17,328 bases of DNA from Aadella sp043822885 (GCA_043822885.1 JBDRBI010000035.1:1-17328), one strand, 5' to 3'. Positions 7,007 to 14,882 are shown, counted from the first letter of the stretch. Numbers and translations are program-made. The notes: generated by a model not told the origin, from the letters alone.

Positions 7007-7097
7007 GGTCACCAATCTCTAGGCCACTGGGTCACCAGTTACTAGGTCACCGGGTCACAAGTCACCGGGGTCACTGGTGACTAGGTGACTGGTGACC
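7007..7097. repeat. GGTCACC/GGTGACC array with internal inversion, epimerase-queH gap
   Basis: The gap is made of words such as GGTCACC, GTTACTA, GGTCACC, GGTCACA and GTCACCG, recurring every 7-8 bp. From about 7070 the words switch to the reverse complement (GGTGACT, GGTGACT, GGTGACC). The blocks 7030-7051 and 7076-7097 are reverse complements at 18 of 22 positions, so the array can fold into a hairpin with a loop of about 24 nt. It fills nearly all of the 110-nt gap and starts about 11 nt after the epimerase stop. Confidence 0.82.
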
Positions 7098-7108
7098 TTT
7101 TCTCCCCT

Positions 7109-8053
7109 CTATTTTCTAGTCCCCTTCCAGCACCTGATCGTATTCCTCAATCCGTCTTCGGTAGAGATCTTCGGAGCATATCCCAAAAGATCTTTCGCGC
7201 GTGATATATCATACACCCTATCTTTAAGCATTCCTTTTATTTCTTTTCGGAAAAACGGTATTACCATACAGGTCCTGACTATCCACGCCGGTACGGCGAT
7301 GGGACTCGTATGATTCATTTCATCATAGGCTATTTCTAGAAATTTCCTTATGGTTATTGCTTCTTCGTCCGCTACCATAAAGGTTCCCTCAAGAGCTTCG
7401 TCTTTCTCTATCGCAAGAATAAGCATCTCTACCACATTGGATATATACGCTAAATGTAATTTTGAATCTATTTCAGGAACACATAATATCGGAATATACT
7501 TTTTTCTTATACGATCAAAAATTGTGTCCAGCATATGCGGTTCTTCCGGACCGTATACCATACACGGACGCACTATCGCGGTCTTTAATCCCTTATTTCT
7601 GAAGTCAATAACTACGCGTTCGGCTTCTATTTTAGATCTTCCATAAGCATTACTGGCTTTGTAGGGTAGGTCTTCGCTCAGCGGGACATCTTTGTTACCG
7701 CTTATAACAGAAACGGAACTTAAGTAAACTAGTCTCTTTACCGAATGGTCCCAACAAGCTTGAGCTATATTCCGTGTAGTGGTGACGTTTATCTCGCGCA
7801 AGACCTTTTCATCTTTTCCCATTACCTGCGCCGCGGCATGTACGACTATCTCCGGCTGTATACGATCAAAAGCCTCCTCGGTATTTTTAGGATCCATCAT
7901 GTCGCAAATAATGTATCTTATCCCCATTTTTTCCAAAAGATCCGTCTTGCTTGTTTTCCTGACCAAAGAAACAACATCGTACCCTTTTTTGACCAGCTCT
8001 TTAACAAGATCGTTTCCTATAAATCCCGTAGCTCCGGTAACTAAGACTTTCAT
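7109..8053 (-). CDS. NAD-dependent epimerase/dehydratase (extended SDR family)
   Basis: This is a 314-residue extended short-chain dehydrogenase-like protein. It has the NAD(P) Rossmann motif TGATGFIG at 6-13, an acidic CDMMD at 50-54, HAAAQV at 72-77, the catalytic Ser in YLSSVSV at 110-116, and the YxxxK pair Tyr137/Lys141 in AYGRSK. IVRPCMVYGP follows in the substrate-loop region. Such enzymes usually act on nucleotide-linked sugars or sterol-like substrates; the substrate cannot be read from the sequence. Its start overlaps the stop of the SemiSWEET gene by ATGA, so the two are co-translated. This suggests, but does not show, a link to sugar metabolism. The C-terminal region (SPIAVPAWIVRTCMVIPFFRKE) is hydrophobic and may associate with the membrane. 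Confidence 0.85.
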   Translation of the reverse strand: MKVLVTGATGFIGNDLVKELVKKGYDVVSLVRKTSKTDLLEKMGIRYIICDMMDPKNTEEAFDRIQPEIVVHAAAQVMGKDEKVLREINVTTTRNIAQACWDHSVKRLVYLSSVSVISGNKDVPLSEDLPYKASNAYGRSKIEAERVVIDFRNKGLKTAIVRPCMVYGPEEPHMLDTIFDRIRKKYIPILCVPEIDSKLHLAYISNVVEMLILAIEKDEALEGTFMVADEEAITIRKFLEIAYDEMNHTSPIAVPAWIVRTCMVIPFFRKEIKGMLKDRVYDISRAKDLLGYAPKISTEDGLRNTIRCWKGTRK

Positions 8054-8325
8054 GTTTTATCCTCGTTATCATATTTTATTTTAGCTATGATCACAAAAAA
8101 ACACAAAACAAAAGCTATACTATTCGCCAATATCACCGGTAATTCCTTTATAAGCGTTCCGTATACCAGCCATAAAAATATGCCTGTGGCGAGCATGATA
8201 TACATGCAGAGAGATATGTCCCTGACACATCGGGTCTTTACGATCTTTATTATTTGCGGAAGAAAGGACAAAGTGGTCATCGACCCCGCAATAAATCCGA
8301 TCGTCTTAACATGAATATATTCCAT
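8050..8325 (-). CDS. SemiSWEET-type sugar transporter (PQ-loop, MtN3 family)
   Basis: This 91-residue protein has three predicted membrane helices (about 8-28, 38-57, 62-82). The PQ motif (Pro23-Gln24) sits in SFLPQIIKIVKTRCVRDIS, followed by MYIMLATGIFLWLVYG and LPVILANSIAF. This closely resembles the Leptospira biflexa SemiSWEET as I remember it. Trp52 and Asn68 occupy the pocket positions 16 residues apart, as in that structure. SemiSWEETs act as homodimers and let sugars equilibrate across the inner membrane. The ATG at 8325 has a strong AAAGGAGA Shine-Dalgarno about 5 nt upstream. The stop overlaps the epimerase start. The transported sugar is unknown. The family call is firm and the function is inferred. 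Confidence 0.9.
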   Translation of the reverse strand: MEYIHVKTIGFIAGSMTTLSFLPQIIKIVKTRCVRDISLCMYIMLATGIFLWLVYGTLIKELPVILANSIAFVLCFFVIIAKIKYDNEDKT

Positions 8326-8363
8326 TGGATCTCCTTTTTAGATTATTGTTAACTCCTCTTTCT

Positions 8364-8407
8364 GTCATTGTGACCAACCCATTTCGTCATTGCGGGCAAC
8401 CCATTCC
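8364..8407. repeat. 22-bp tandem duplication of the palindromic repeat head
   Basis: GTCATTG recurs at 8364, 8386 and 8408, exactly 22 bp apart. Each of the first two copies is followed by a similar ...CAACCCATT(T/C)C tail. The third GTCATTG begins the complete palindromic element. The head of the element has therefore been duplicated in tandem, as expected from slippage or repeated insertion. Confidence 0.8.
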
Positions 8408-8485
8408 GTCATTGCGAGCGATAGCGAAGCAATCCCTCCTGTCTGCTATTTGTGAGATTGCTTCGGCCTTCGGCCTCGCAATGAC
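8408..8485. repeat. Inverted pair of GTCATTGCGAG/GCAATC palindromic repeats, uvrB-SemiSWEET gap
   Basis: The forward copy runs from GTCATTGCGAGCGATAGCGA to AGCAATCCCT (8408-8437). The reverse copy runs from GAGATTGCTTCGGCC to CTCGCAATGAC (8454-8485), with an internal GGCC-TTC-GGCC hairpin. The gap 8326-8512 holds no gene. On the minus strand no T-run follows the hairpin, so a terminator role for uvrB is uncertain. Confidence 0.87.
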
Positions 8486-8512
8486 GGGAAAGAAGTTTCT
8501 TCTATCTCTCAA

Positions 8513-10495
8513 CTACATTTCTACTTTCTTCTTCAAAAGCCCTTTAAGTTTCAACGCCTGGTCACGATAAAGAATAGCTTTTTCAAATTGCAGATTTCTG
8601 GCGGCTTCTTCCATATCGCTTTCCAGTTGAGCTATTACTTCATTGATATCGTATTCTTCTTCATTTTCACCCGTCACTTCCCTTACGATCTCTTTAGCGC
8701 GCTTATACGAAGTGATACCGTCCGTTATGGCTTTTTTAATGGTCATGGGTTCGATCCCGTTCTTCTCATTAAAGGCCGTTTGTCTAATACGCCGCTCGTT
8801 AGTTGTGTCTATGGTCTTTCTCATGGAGCCTGTGATCGTATCGGCGTACAAAAGGACTTCCCCGTTGATATTTCTCGCGGCTCTTCCGGCTACCTGTACG
8901 AGAGAGGTCCAGCTCCTTAAAAATCCTTCTTTATCGGCATCAAGCACCGCAACGAGCGACACCTCTGGGATATCGAGTCCTTCTCTAAGCAAGTTTATCC
9001 CTATAAGGCAATCAAATTTTCCTAATCTGAGATCCCTTATGATCTCCACCCTATCAAGCGCGTTTATCTCGGAATGCAGATATTTAACTCTAAGCCGGCG
9101 TTCCGTTAAAAAACGCGTAAGCTCTTCCGCCATTCGTTTGGTTAATGTCGTAACAAGCGTCCTTTCCCCGATGGAAGCGCGCTTGGTTATCTCTTTTATA
9201 AGATCGTACACTTGACCTTCCGTCGGTCTTATGGTGATTGGCGGATCGATAAGCCCCGTGGGCCGTATTACTTGTTCAGCAATAACAGCGCTTTTTTGTA
9301 TCTCAAATTCTCCGGGCGTAGCCGATACAAAAAGTACCTGATCGACCTTTTCCATGAACTCTTCGAACTTTAAAGGCCGGTTATCCAGCGCGGAAGGAAG
9401 CCTGAACCCGTAATCTACGAGCGTCTTTTTGCGCGCTTGGTCACCATTGTACATTGCCTTTAATTGCGGCAGAGCAACATGCGATTCGTCTATTATAACA
9501 AGAAGATCGTCGTCAAAATAATCCAGAAGGCACCATGGTCTCGTGCCCGCCGCGCGTTCCGAGAAGTGACGGGAATAGTTCTCTATACCGCTGCAGTAGC
9601 CCGCTTCTTTCAGCATTTCCATATCATATTTTGTCCGTGAGCCGAGTCTTTCGGCTTCCAGTATTTTTCCTGAGCCTTTAAGTTCCCTCAGCCTCTCCTC
9701 TAATTCTTCTTCGATAGTACACACGGCTTTTTCTATTTTTTCATCGGTCGTAACAAAATGTTTTGCCGGATATATCGCTATTTTGGACAGATCCGTAAGT
9801 ATTTCTCCCGACGTGGGATGCACTTCGGATATGCGTGTTATTTCGTCCCCATAAAATTCTATCCTTACGGCAGTCTCTTTATAAGCTGGAAATATCTCGA
9901 CCACCTCGCCTCTGACCCTGAATTTTCCGCGGGCAAGATCCGCGTTATTTCGTTCATACTGTATGTCAATGAGCCGTTTGAGTAAGTTTTCGCGCGCGAT
10001 CTCCTCGCCTTTTTCGGCTTTTACCAGCATACTTGAATAGTCTTCGGGACTACCTAACCCGTATATACAAGAAACACTCGCGACTATCAGCACATCTTTT
10101 CGGGAAAAAAGCGAACTTGTAGCGGATAATCTCAGACGATCGATATCTTCGTTTATGGAAGCGTCTTTCTCTATGTATACGTCCGTTTGGGGGACATACG
10201 CTTCCGGCTGATAATAATCATAGTAGCTCACAAAATATTCGACCGCGTTATCGGGAAAAAGAGTCTTGAATTCCGAATAAAGCTGCGCGGCCAAAGTTTT
10301 ATTATGAGATAAAACTAAAGTTGGGCGATTGATCTTTTCTATAATATTGGCCGCGGTAAATGTCTTTCCGCTCCCGGTCACTCCCAAAAGTGTCTGGAAC
10401 GCGTTCTTCTTGTTTAGTGATCCCACTATTTCTCTGATGGCTTGGGCTTGGTCCCCGGCAGGTTTAAGATCGGTAACAAGTCGAAATTTATCCAT
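8513..10495 (-). CDS. uvrB: Excinuclease ABC subunit B (UvrB)
   Basis: UvrB is the helicase-like damage-verifying subunit of nucleotide excision repair, loaded by UvrA and then recruiting UvrC. From the ATG at 10495 the protein has 660 residues: Walker A GVTGSGKT at 38-45, the beta-hairpin YYDYYQPEAYVPQTD inserted into DNA at about 92-106, the DEAD-type Walker B IIDESH, SATPGEFE, a motif VI region SLVQVAGRAARN (more often QTIGRAARN), and the C-terminal UVR coiled coil IAQLESDMEEAARNLQFEKA that contacts UvrC. An in-frame GTG at 10522 would add nine residues (MNRPYIFIP), but it lies inside a 32-bp palindrome and those residues are not family-like, so I chose the ATG. The ATG has no Shine-Dalgarno; TTTTTATTCCT precedes it. 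Confidence 0.97.
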   Translation of the reverse strand: MDKFRLVTDLKPAGDQAQAIREIVGSLNKKNAFQTLLGVTGSGKTFTAANIIEKINRPTLVLSHNKTLAAQLYSEFKTLFPDNAVEYFVSYYDYYQPEAYVPQTDVYIEKDASINEDIDRLRLSATSSLFSRKDVLIVASVSCIYGLGSPEDYSSMLVKAEKGEEIARENLLKRLIDIQYERNNADLARGKFRVRGEVVEIFPAYKETAVRIEFYGDEITRISEVHPTSGEILTDLSKIAIYPAKHFVTTDEKIEKAVCTIEEELEERLRELKGSGKILEAERLGSRTKYDMEMLKEAGYCSGIENYSRHFSERAAGTRPWCLLDYFDDDLLVIIDESHVALPQLKAMYNGDQARKKTLVDYGFRLPSALDNRPLKFEEFMEKVDQVLFVSATPGEFEIQKSAVIAEQVIRPTGLIDPPITIRPTEGQVYDLIKEITKRASIGERTLVTTLTKRMAEELTRFLTERRLRVKYLHSEINALDRVEIIRDLRLGKFDCLIGINLLREGLDIPEVSLVAVLDADKEGFLRSWTSLVQVAGRAARNINGEVLLYADTITGSMRKTIDTTNERRIRQTAFNEKNGIEPMTIKKAITDGITSYKRAKEIVREVTGENEEEYDINEVIAQLESDMEEAARNLQFEKAILYRDQALKLKGLLKKKVEM

Positions 10496-10505
10496 AGGAA
10501 TAAAA

Positions 10506-10537
10506 ATGTAGGGGCGGTTCACGAACCGCCCCTACAT
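10506..10537 (-). repeat. Perfect 32-bp palindrome, terminator-like, nadC-uvrB junction
   Basis: Two 15-bp arms (ATGTAGGGGCGGTTC and its exact reverse complement) flank a 2-nt centre. Read on the minus strand, the GC-rich hairpin is followed directly by TTTTTA (10506-10501), the form of a rho-independent terminator. It sits 4 nt after the nadC stop and 10 nt before the uvrB ATG. Similar GTAGGGGCGG palindromes recur in many genomes as dispersed repeats, from memory. It may therefore be a mobile palindrome, a terminator, or both. Confidence 0.85.
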
Positions 10538-10541
10538 ATCC

Positions 10542-11435
10542 TTATCTAAGAACCGCTTCTAAGCTAAAATCAATAGGCTTCACGGACCCGGTGATCGATC
10601 CGGTCGAGATGATATCCGCGCCTGTTTGGGCATAATCACGTATATTTCTTTCCGTTATGCCTCCGGAGACCTCAAAAAGAACTTTGCCTTCGAGTCCTTT
10701 AGCCTTGCGCATAGCTACGGCTTCTTTTATTTTATCGGGTGTCATATTATCCAGCATTATGACATCCGGGGCTTCTTCCAAAGCATAACCGCATTCTTCA
10801 AGGGTTTCCACTTCGATCTCTATTTTTATATTCTTTTGTACGGACTTTTTTACGCGCTTCAAAATTTCCCTTATTATCACTTCGTTATCGGTCTCTTTCA
10901 TCTGCATACTAAAGGCTCTGAGATGATTGTCTTTTATCAGGACCATATCCCACAAGCCCTTACGGTGATTGTGTCCTCCTCCTACGGTAACCGCGTATTT
11001 TTCCAAATATCTATGAAGAGGAATAGTTTTCCGGGTATCATATATTTTTATCGAGCTTCCTTCTACCGCGTCAACTATACGTCTGGTCTTTGTAGCTATC
11101 CCGCTTAAAAATCCCAAAAAGTTCAAAGCCGTCCTCTCCCCGCGTAAAATGGCTTGAGCTTCTCCTTCGATGAACGCGATCTCCTGACCCGGCTCTATTC
11201 TTTCGCCGTCTTTGACCAGCGAGCGGAACTTTAAGGTGCATTCTACCGCGGCAAAGACCCTTTCGACTATATCCATCCCGCAGACTATACCTTTATCGCG
11301 CGCCAATATCACACAGCACATATTAAAAAAACGGTCTATCGAAGCCTGGGACGTTAAGTCCCCGGTCCAAATATCCTCTTTAAGCGCGAACCGTATTATC
11401 GCGTCCACTCTCTTTTTATCCAGATCTTTTTCCAT
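10542..11435 (-). CDS. nadC: Quinolinate phosphoribosyltransferase (nicotinate-nucleotide pyrophosphorylase, carboxylating)
   Basis: NadC converts quinolinate and PRPP to nicotinate mononucleotide, CO2 and PPi in de novo NAD synthesis. The 297 residues show ALKEDIWTGDLTS at 17-29, RGERTALNFLGFLSGIAT at 98-114, DTRKTIP at 133-139, LEKYAVTVGGGHNHRKGL at 144-161, DMVLIKDNH at 163-171, the E-V-E motif at 208-210, IMLDNM at 226-231, EVSGGI at 255-260 and STGS at 277-280. These cover the substrate-binding Arg/His/Lys set. Small departures from the common form are Trp23 where Gly is usual in EDIGxGD, and IPLHRY instead of TPGLRx after DTRKT. nadA and nadB are not in the window. A GC-rich heptamer array separates it from rluB, with only purine-rich repeat sequence before the ATG. 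Confidence 0.96.
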   Translation of the reverse strand: MEKDLDKKRVDAIIRFALKEDIWTGDLTSQASIDRFFNMCCVILARDKGIVCGMDIVERVFAAVECTLKFRSLVKDGERIEPGQEIAFIEGEAQAILRGERTALNFLGFLSGIATKTRRIVDAVEGSSIKIYDTRKTIPLHRYLEKYAVTVGGGHNHRKGLWDMVLIKDNHLRAFSMQMKETDNEVIIREILKRVKKSVQKNIKIEIEVETLEECGYALEEAPDVIMLDNMTPDKIKEAVAMRKAKGLEGKVLFEVSGGITERNIRDYAQTGADIISTGSITGSVKPIDFSLEAVLR

Positions 11436-11447
11436 GATTTACAATCC

Positions 11448-11489
11448 GTCCCTCGCCCCTCGCCCCTCGCCCCTCGTCCTTCGTCTATA
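11448..11489. repeat. Heptamer tandem array (GCCCCTC type) spanning the rluB-nadC gap
   Basis: Six 7-bp units: GTCCCTC, GCCCCTC three times, GTCCTTC and GTCTATA. The last unit includes the rluB stop codon (TAG, 11487-11485), and the array fills most of the 49-nt gap to the nadC ATG. On the coding strand the units read GAGGGGC/GAGGGAC and are purine-rich, so they could act as a weak, distant ribosome-binding sequence for nadC. Confidence 0.92.
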
Positions 11490-12195
11490 GTTCCTTAAGC
11501 TGTTTCACTTCCCGTTTGCTCAGTTCTCTATATTCCCCTTCTCTCAGACCGCTGACGGTTAATCCCGCATACTTTGTTCTTTTCAGTGTCTTTACCGTAG
11601 ACCCTGCCGCCTCACACATCCTCTTTATCTGTCTATTTTTACCTTCATGCAGTTTAAAAGTATACACACCGCTATCCGCTGTTTCTTTTATCCTTTCTAT
11701 CTCGCATGGAGAGGTTTTTCCGTCCTCAAGAACGATACCTCTTCTCAATGTTTCTAGATCCCTGTCTTTTAAAGGAGGCGCGGTAAACACTCTATATTCT
11801 TTCTCGACCTCGTACTTCGGATGCGTTAATCTATTGGTCAGATCACCGTCATTCGTTATGATAATAGCGCCTGTCGTGTCCTTATCTAGCCGTCCCACAG
11901 GATAAAGACGCGCATTTATACCCTCAAAAATATCCACTATTTTTCTTCTGTTATGTGTATCCTGAACCGTCGATACAAAACCGGCGGGTTTATTCAAAAG
12001 AAAATAATACTTCTTCTCTTCGCCTATGGCCTCGCCGCTGACGGTTATCTTATGCTCCCCGGGATCCAGCTTAAGGCCTTTTTCAACAACGACTTTCCCG
12101 TCTATTTTTACTTTGCCTTTTTCTATAAGTTCGCCCGATGTTCTTCTCGACGCTATCCCGGCATGCGCTAAAATATTCTGCAATCTCTTCTTCAT
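11485..12195 (-). CDS. RsuA/RluB-family 23S/16S rRNA pseudouridine synthase
   Basis: The 236-residue protein has an N-terminal S4 RNA-binding domain (1-55: RLQNILAHAGIASRRTSGELI...GKVKIDGKVV) followed by the pseudouridine synthase core. KPAGFVST at 69-76, the catalytic motif GRLDKDTTGAIIITNDGDL at 101-119 with Asp104, KEYRV at 132-136 and HEGKNRQIKRM at 183-193 are the hallmarks of the RsuA/RluB/RluE/RluF group. These enzymes isomerise a uridine in rRNA during ribosome assembly. The S4 domain and length favour RluB-like (23S U2605 in E. coli), but RsuA is not excluded. The ATG overlaps the valS stop by ATGA and has no Shine-Dalgarno of its own, so translation is probably coupled. Its stop lies in the heptamer array. 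Confidence 0.93.
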   Translation of the reverse strand: MKKRLQNILAHAGIASRRTSGELIEKGKVKIDGKVVVEKGLKLDPGEHKITVSGEAIGEEKKYYFLLNKPAGFVSTVQDTHNRRKIVDIFEGINARLYPVGRLDKDTTGAIIITNDGDLTNRLTHPKYEVEKEYRVFTAPPLKDRDLETLRRGIVLEDGKTSPCEIERIKETADSGVYTFKLHEGKNRQIKRMCEAAGSTVKTLKRTKYAGLTVSGLREGEYRELSKREVKQLKEL

Positions 12196-14882
12196 CTAAG
12201 GGCCGTCAGGTTATCTTCAAGTACTTTTACTTGATCTTCAAACCTTGTTTTTTTGTCTTTTTCTTTCGCGATTATCTCTTCCGGGGCTTTTTCCAGAAAA
12301 GACCTGTTCCCAAGTTTTTTTGATATACCCTTAAGATATTTTTTCAGTTCTTCTGTCTTCTGGACTATACGGGCTGTTTCTTTCTCTATGTCCACCGTCT
12401 CTCCTAGCGGCACGAATAGCCTGATACCCCCGGTCAATGCCGCAACGGATTGTTCGGGTCTTTCGGCTTTTATGTCTATATTATTGATCCGGCATCGCGC
12501 GAGTTTTTTAATAAGATGCGCGTTTTCTTCCAACAAAACTTTGTTCTTTTTATTCCCGCAATCCATAACAACTTCTATCTCGGCTGTGTGCGCGATATTC
12601 CAAAAAGATCGTATGTTACGTAAACCGGTTACCGCTCCTATGATCTTTTCCATGTCAGAAGACGCCTTTTCATCCTCAAAACTTTTAACTATCTTTGGCC
12701 AAGCCGATACCATTATCCATTCAGCGTCTTTCTTCGGTAAACTCTGCCATATTTCTTCCGTTATGAACGGCATAAAAGGATGCAAAAGCTGTAGCGAAGC
12801 CTTTAGGACCTTTATGAGCACTTTATGAACAACCTCCGTATTTTCCGCTAATTTTGACATCTCCAGATACCAGTCACAATATTTATGCCATACAAAATCG
12901 TAAAGTGTACCGGCAGCATCGTTAAATCTGTACATTGCCAGGTTCTTATCCACTTTTTTTATGGTCAGATTAAGCTGATCAAGGATCCATTTATCCGCTA
13001 AAGTAAGATCGGAGACATTCGGCTCTCTTTCAAGATCGTCTTCTTTGACCGTCATCAAAACATAACGCGACGCGTTCCAAAGTTTATTAGCGAAATTCCT
13101 GCCTATCTCAAATTTATCTTTAGACAGAAAAACATCCTGTCCCTGCGAAGTGATGGAAATAATACTGAACCTGAGAGCATCGCTCCCAACCTCTTTTATA
13201 ACATCCAAGGGATCTATTACATTCCCCAGAGATTTTGACATCTTTGTCCCGGTAGCGTCTCTTACCGTACCGTGTATGTATACATCTTTGAAAGGCACAT
13301 CTTTACGGAATTTTAGTCCCGCCATTATCATTCTGGCGACCCAGAAAAATATTATTTCCTGCGCCGTGACCAAAGCATCCGTCGGATAGAACTTGCCGAG
13401 TTCTTCGGTTTTTTCCGGCCAGCCCAGCGTCGAGAACGGCCATAGCCAGGAACTGAACCAAGTATCAAGGACATCCGGATCTTGCTCTAAGTTCTTTCCG
13501 CCGCAAGTTCCACATTTTTCGGGTTCTTTGTTTCCCACATATATCCCGTCTTTCGCTCCGGAAGATACCTCTACATCCCTCATATCGTGATACTTAAGAC
13601 AATCTTTGCAATACCAGACAGGAATCCGGTGTCCCCACCATATCTGCCGTGAAATACACCAATCCCGTATATTCTCCATCCAGTTGAGATATACCTTTGT
13701 CCATCGTTGAGGATGAAATTTTATTTTGCCTTCTTTTACCGCTTTTATTCCGCCTTTCGCTAGCGGCTTCATACTAACGAACCATTGTTTGGAAAGACGG
13801 GGTTCTACTACCGTATGACATCTGTAACAATGTCCTACGGCGTGCAAGTGTTTTTCCGATCTAATAAAAAGTTTCCTGTCTTTTAGATCTTCGATTATAG
13901 TCTCCCGGCATTCGAACCTGTCCATACCTTTATATTCCCCCCCCAATTCGTTTATACGGCCGGAGGGATCCATTACATTTATTCTTTCAAGAGAATGTTT
14001 TGTCCCCAGTTCAAAGTCTACGGGATCATGCGCGGGTGTTACCTTAAGCGCTCCCGTTCCGAATTCGGGATCTACGCTCTCATCAAAGACAACTTTTAAT
14101 TCCCTTTTTAGTATGGGGAGTATCACTGTTTTATCTTTTAAGAACAGATATCTGGGATCTTTCGGATTTACGGCAATTGCCGTATCACCAAGCATCGTCT
14201 CAGGACGGGTTGTGGCTACTACCACATAATCTTCATTTTCTTTTTCTAAGCGTTCTCTTCCTTTAACGGGATATTTGATGTAGTAAAGCATGCCTTCCAC
14301 ATCACGATGTTCGGCCTCTTCGTCAGAGAGAGCCGTAGAACATCTTGGACACCAGTTTATTATGTAGTCTCCCTTGTAGATCAGATCTTCTTCATACAAA
14401 CGGATGAATACTTCTTTAACGGCATTTGACAGACCCTCGTCCATAGTAAAGCGGGCGCGGTCCCAGTCGCAGGAACACCCTAAACGTTTAAGCTGACGAA
14501 TGATCGTGGATCCGTATTCTTCTTTCCATTTCCAGACCTTTTCCAGAAATTTTTCACGGCCGATCTCTTCCCGTTTCATTCCTTCCCTGGCTAGGTCTTT
14601 CTCAACAACATTCTGTGTAGCTATCCCGGCATGATCCGTCCCGGGCATCCATAGAACGTTCTTTCCCTTCATCCTTTTCCATCTTATCAGGATATCCTGA
14701 ATGGTATTGTTCAACGCGTGTCCCATATGGAGTACACCCGTTATGTTCGGCGGCGGAATGACTATACTGTAAGTCTCACCCTTGCCTTTTTCATCCGCAT
14801 GAAAAAGGTTCTCTTTGAGCCATGATCCGTAAATACGTTCTTCGCTATCCTGGGGATCGTACCTGGTGGGAAGTTCCTTCAT
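12192..14882 (-). CDS. valS: Valyl-tRNA synthetase
   Basis: ValS charges tRNA-Val with valine and hydrolyses mischarged Thr-tRNA. The 896-residue class I enzyme has PPPNITGVLHMGHALNN with HMGH at 52-55 (HIGH motif), GTDHAGIATQ at 81-90, a CP1 editing domain at about 200-350 containing TTRPETMLGDTAIAVNP (224-240), SKQWFV at 364-369, CISRQIWWGHRIPVWYC at 409-425, a probable zinc site from C425/C428 and C457/C460, WFSSWLWPFSTLGWPE at 475-490, KMSKS at 547-551, an anticodon-binding domain at about 640-790 and a C-terminal coiled coil (about 830-896) that holds tRNA. All catalytic motifs are intact. AGGAG lies 12 nt before the ATG. A terminator-like hairpin separates it from cimA, so expression may depend on read-through or attenuation. 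Confidence 0.98.
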   Translation of the reverse strand: MKELPTRYDPQDSEERIYGSWLKENLFHADEKGKGETYSIVIPPPNITGVLHMGHALNNTIQDILIRWKRMKGKNVLWMPGTDHAGIATQNVVEKDLAREGMKREEIGREKFLEKVWKWKEEYGSTIIRQLKRLGCSCDWDRARFTMDEGLSNAVKEVFIRLYEEDLIYKGDYIINWCPRCSTALSDEEAEHRDVEGMLYYIKYPVKGRERLEKENEDYVVVATTRPETMLGDTAIAVNPKDPRYLFLKDKTVILPILKRELKVVFDESVDPEFGTGALKVTPAHDPVDFELGTKHSLERINVMDPSGRINELGGEYKGMDRFECRETIIEDLKDRKLFIRSEKHLHAVGHCYRCHTVVEPRLSKQWFVSMKPLAKGGIKAVKEGKIKFHPQRWTKVYLNWMENIRDWCISRQIWWGHRIPVWYCKDCLKYHDMRDVEVSSGAKDGIYVGNKEPEKCGTCGGKNLEQDPDVLDTWFSSWLWPFSTLGWPEKTEELGKFYPTDALVTAQEIIFFWVARMIMAGLKFRKDVPFKDVYIHGTVRDATGTKMSKSLGNVIDPLDVIKEVGSDALRFSIISITSQGQDVFLSKDKFEIGRNFANKLWNASRYVLMTVKEDDLEREPNVSDLTLADKWILDQLNLTIKKVDKNLAMYRFNDAAGTLYDFVWHKYCDWYLEMSKLAENTEVVHKVLIKVLKASLQLLHPFMPFITEEIWQSLPKKDAEWIMVSAWPKIVKSFEDEKASSDMEKIIGAVTGLRNIRSFWNIAHTAEIEVVMDCGNKKNKVLLEENAHLIKKLARCRINNIDIKAERPEQSVAALTGGIRLFVPLGETVDIEKETARIVQKTEELKKYLKGISKKLGNRSFLEKAPEEIIAKEKDKKTRFEDQVKVLEDNLTALR

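Noticed and set aside
5187..7097. CRISPR array
   Set aside because: The repeats are 7-8 bp units without spacers, or inverted palindromes; there are no 23-40 bp direct repeats separated by unique spacers and no cas genes.
10496..10522. GTG start for uvrB at 10522
   Set aside because: The extra residues come from a dispersed palindrome, do not look like UvrB, and the ATG at 10495 starts at the conserved MDKFRLVTDLKPAGDQ.
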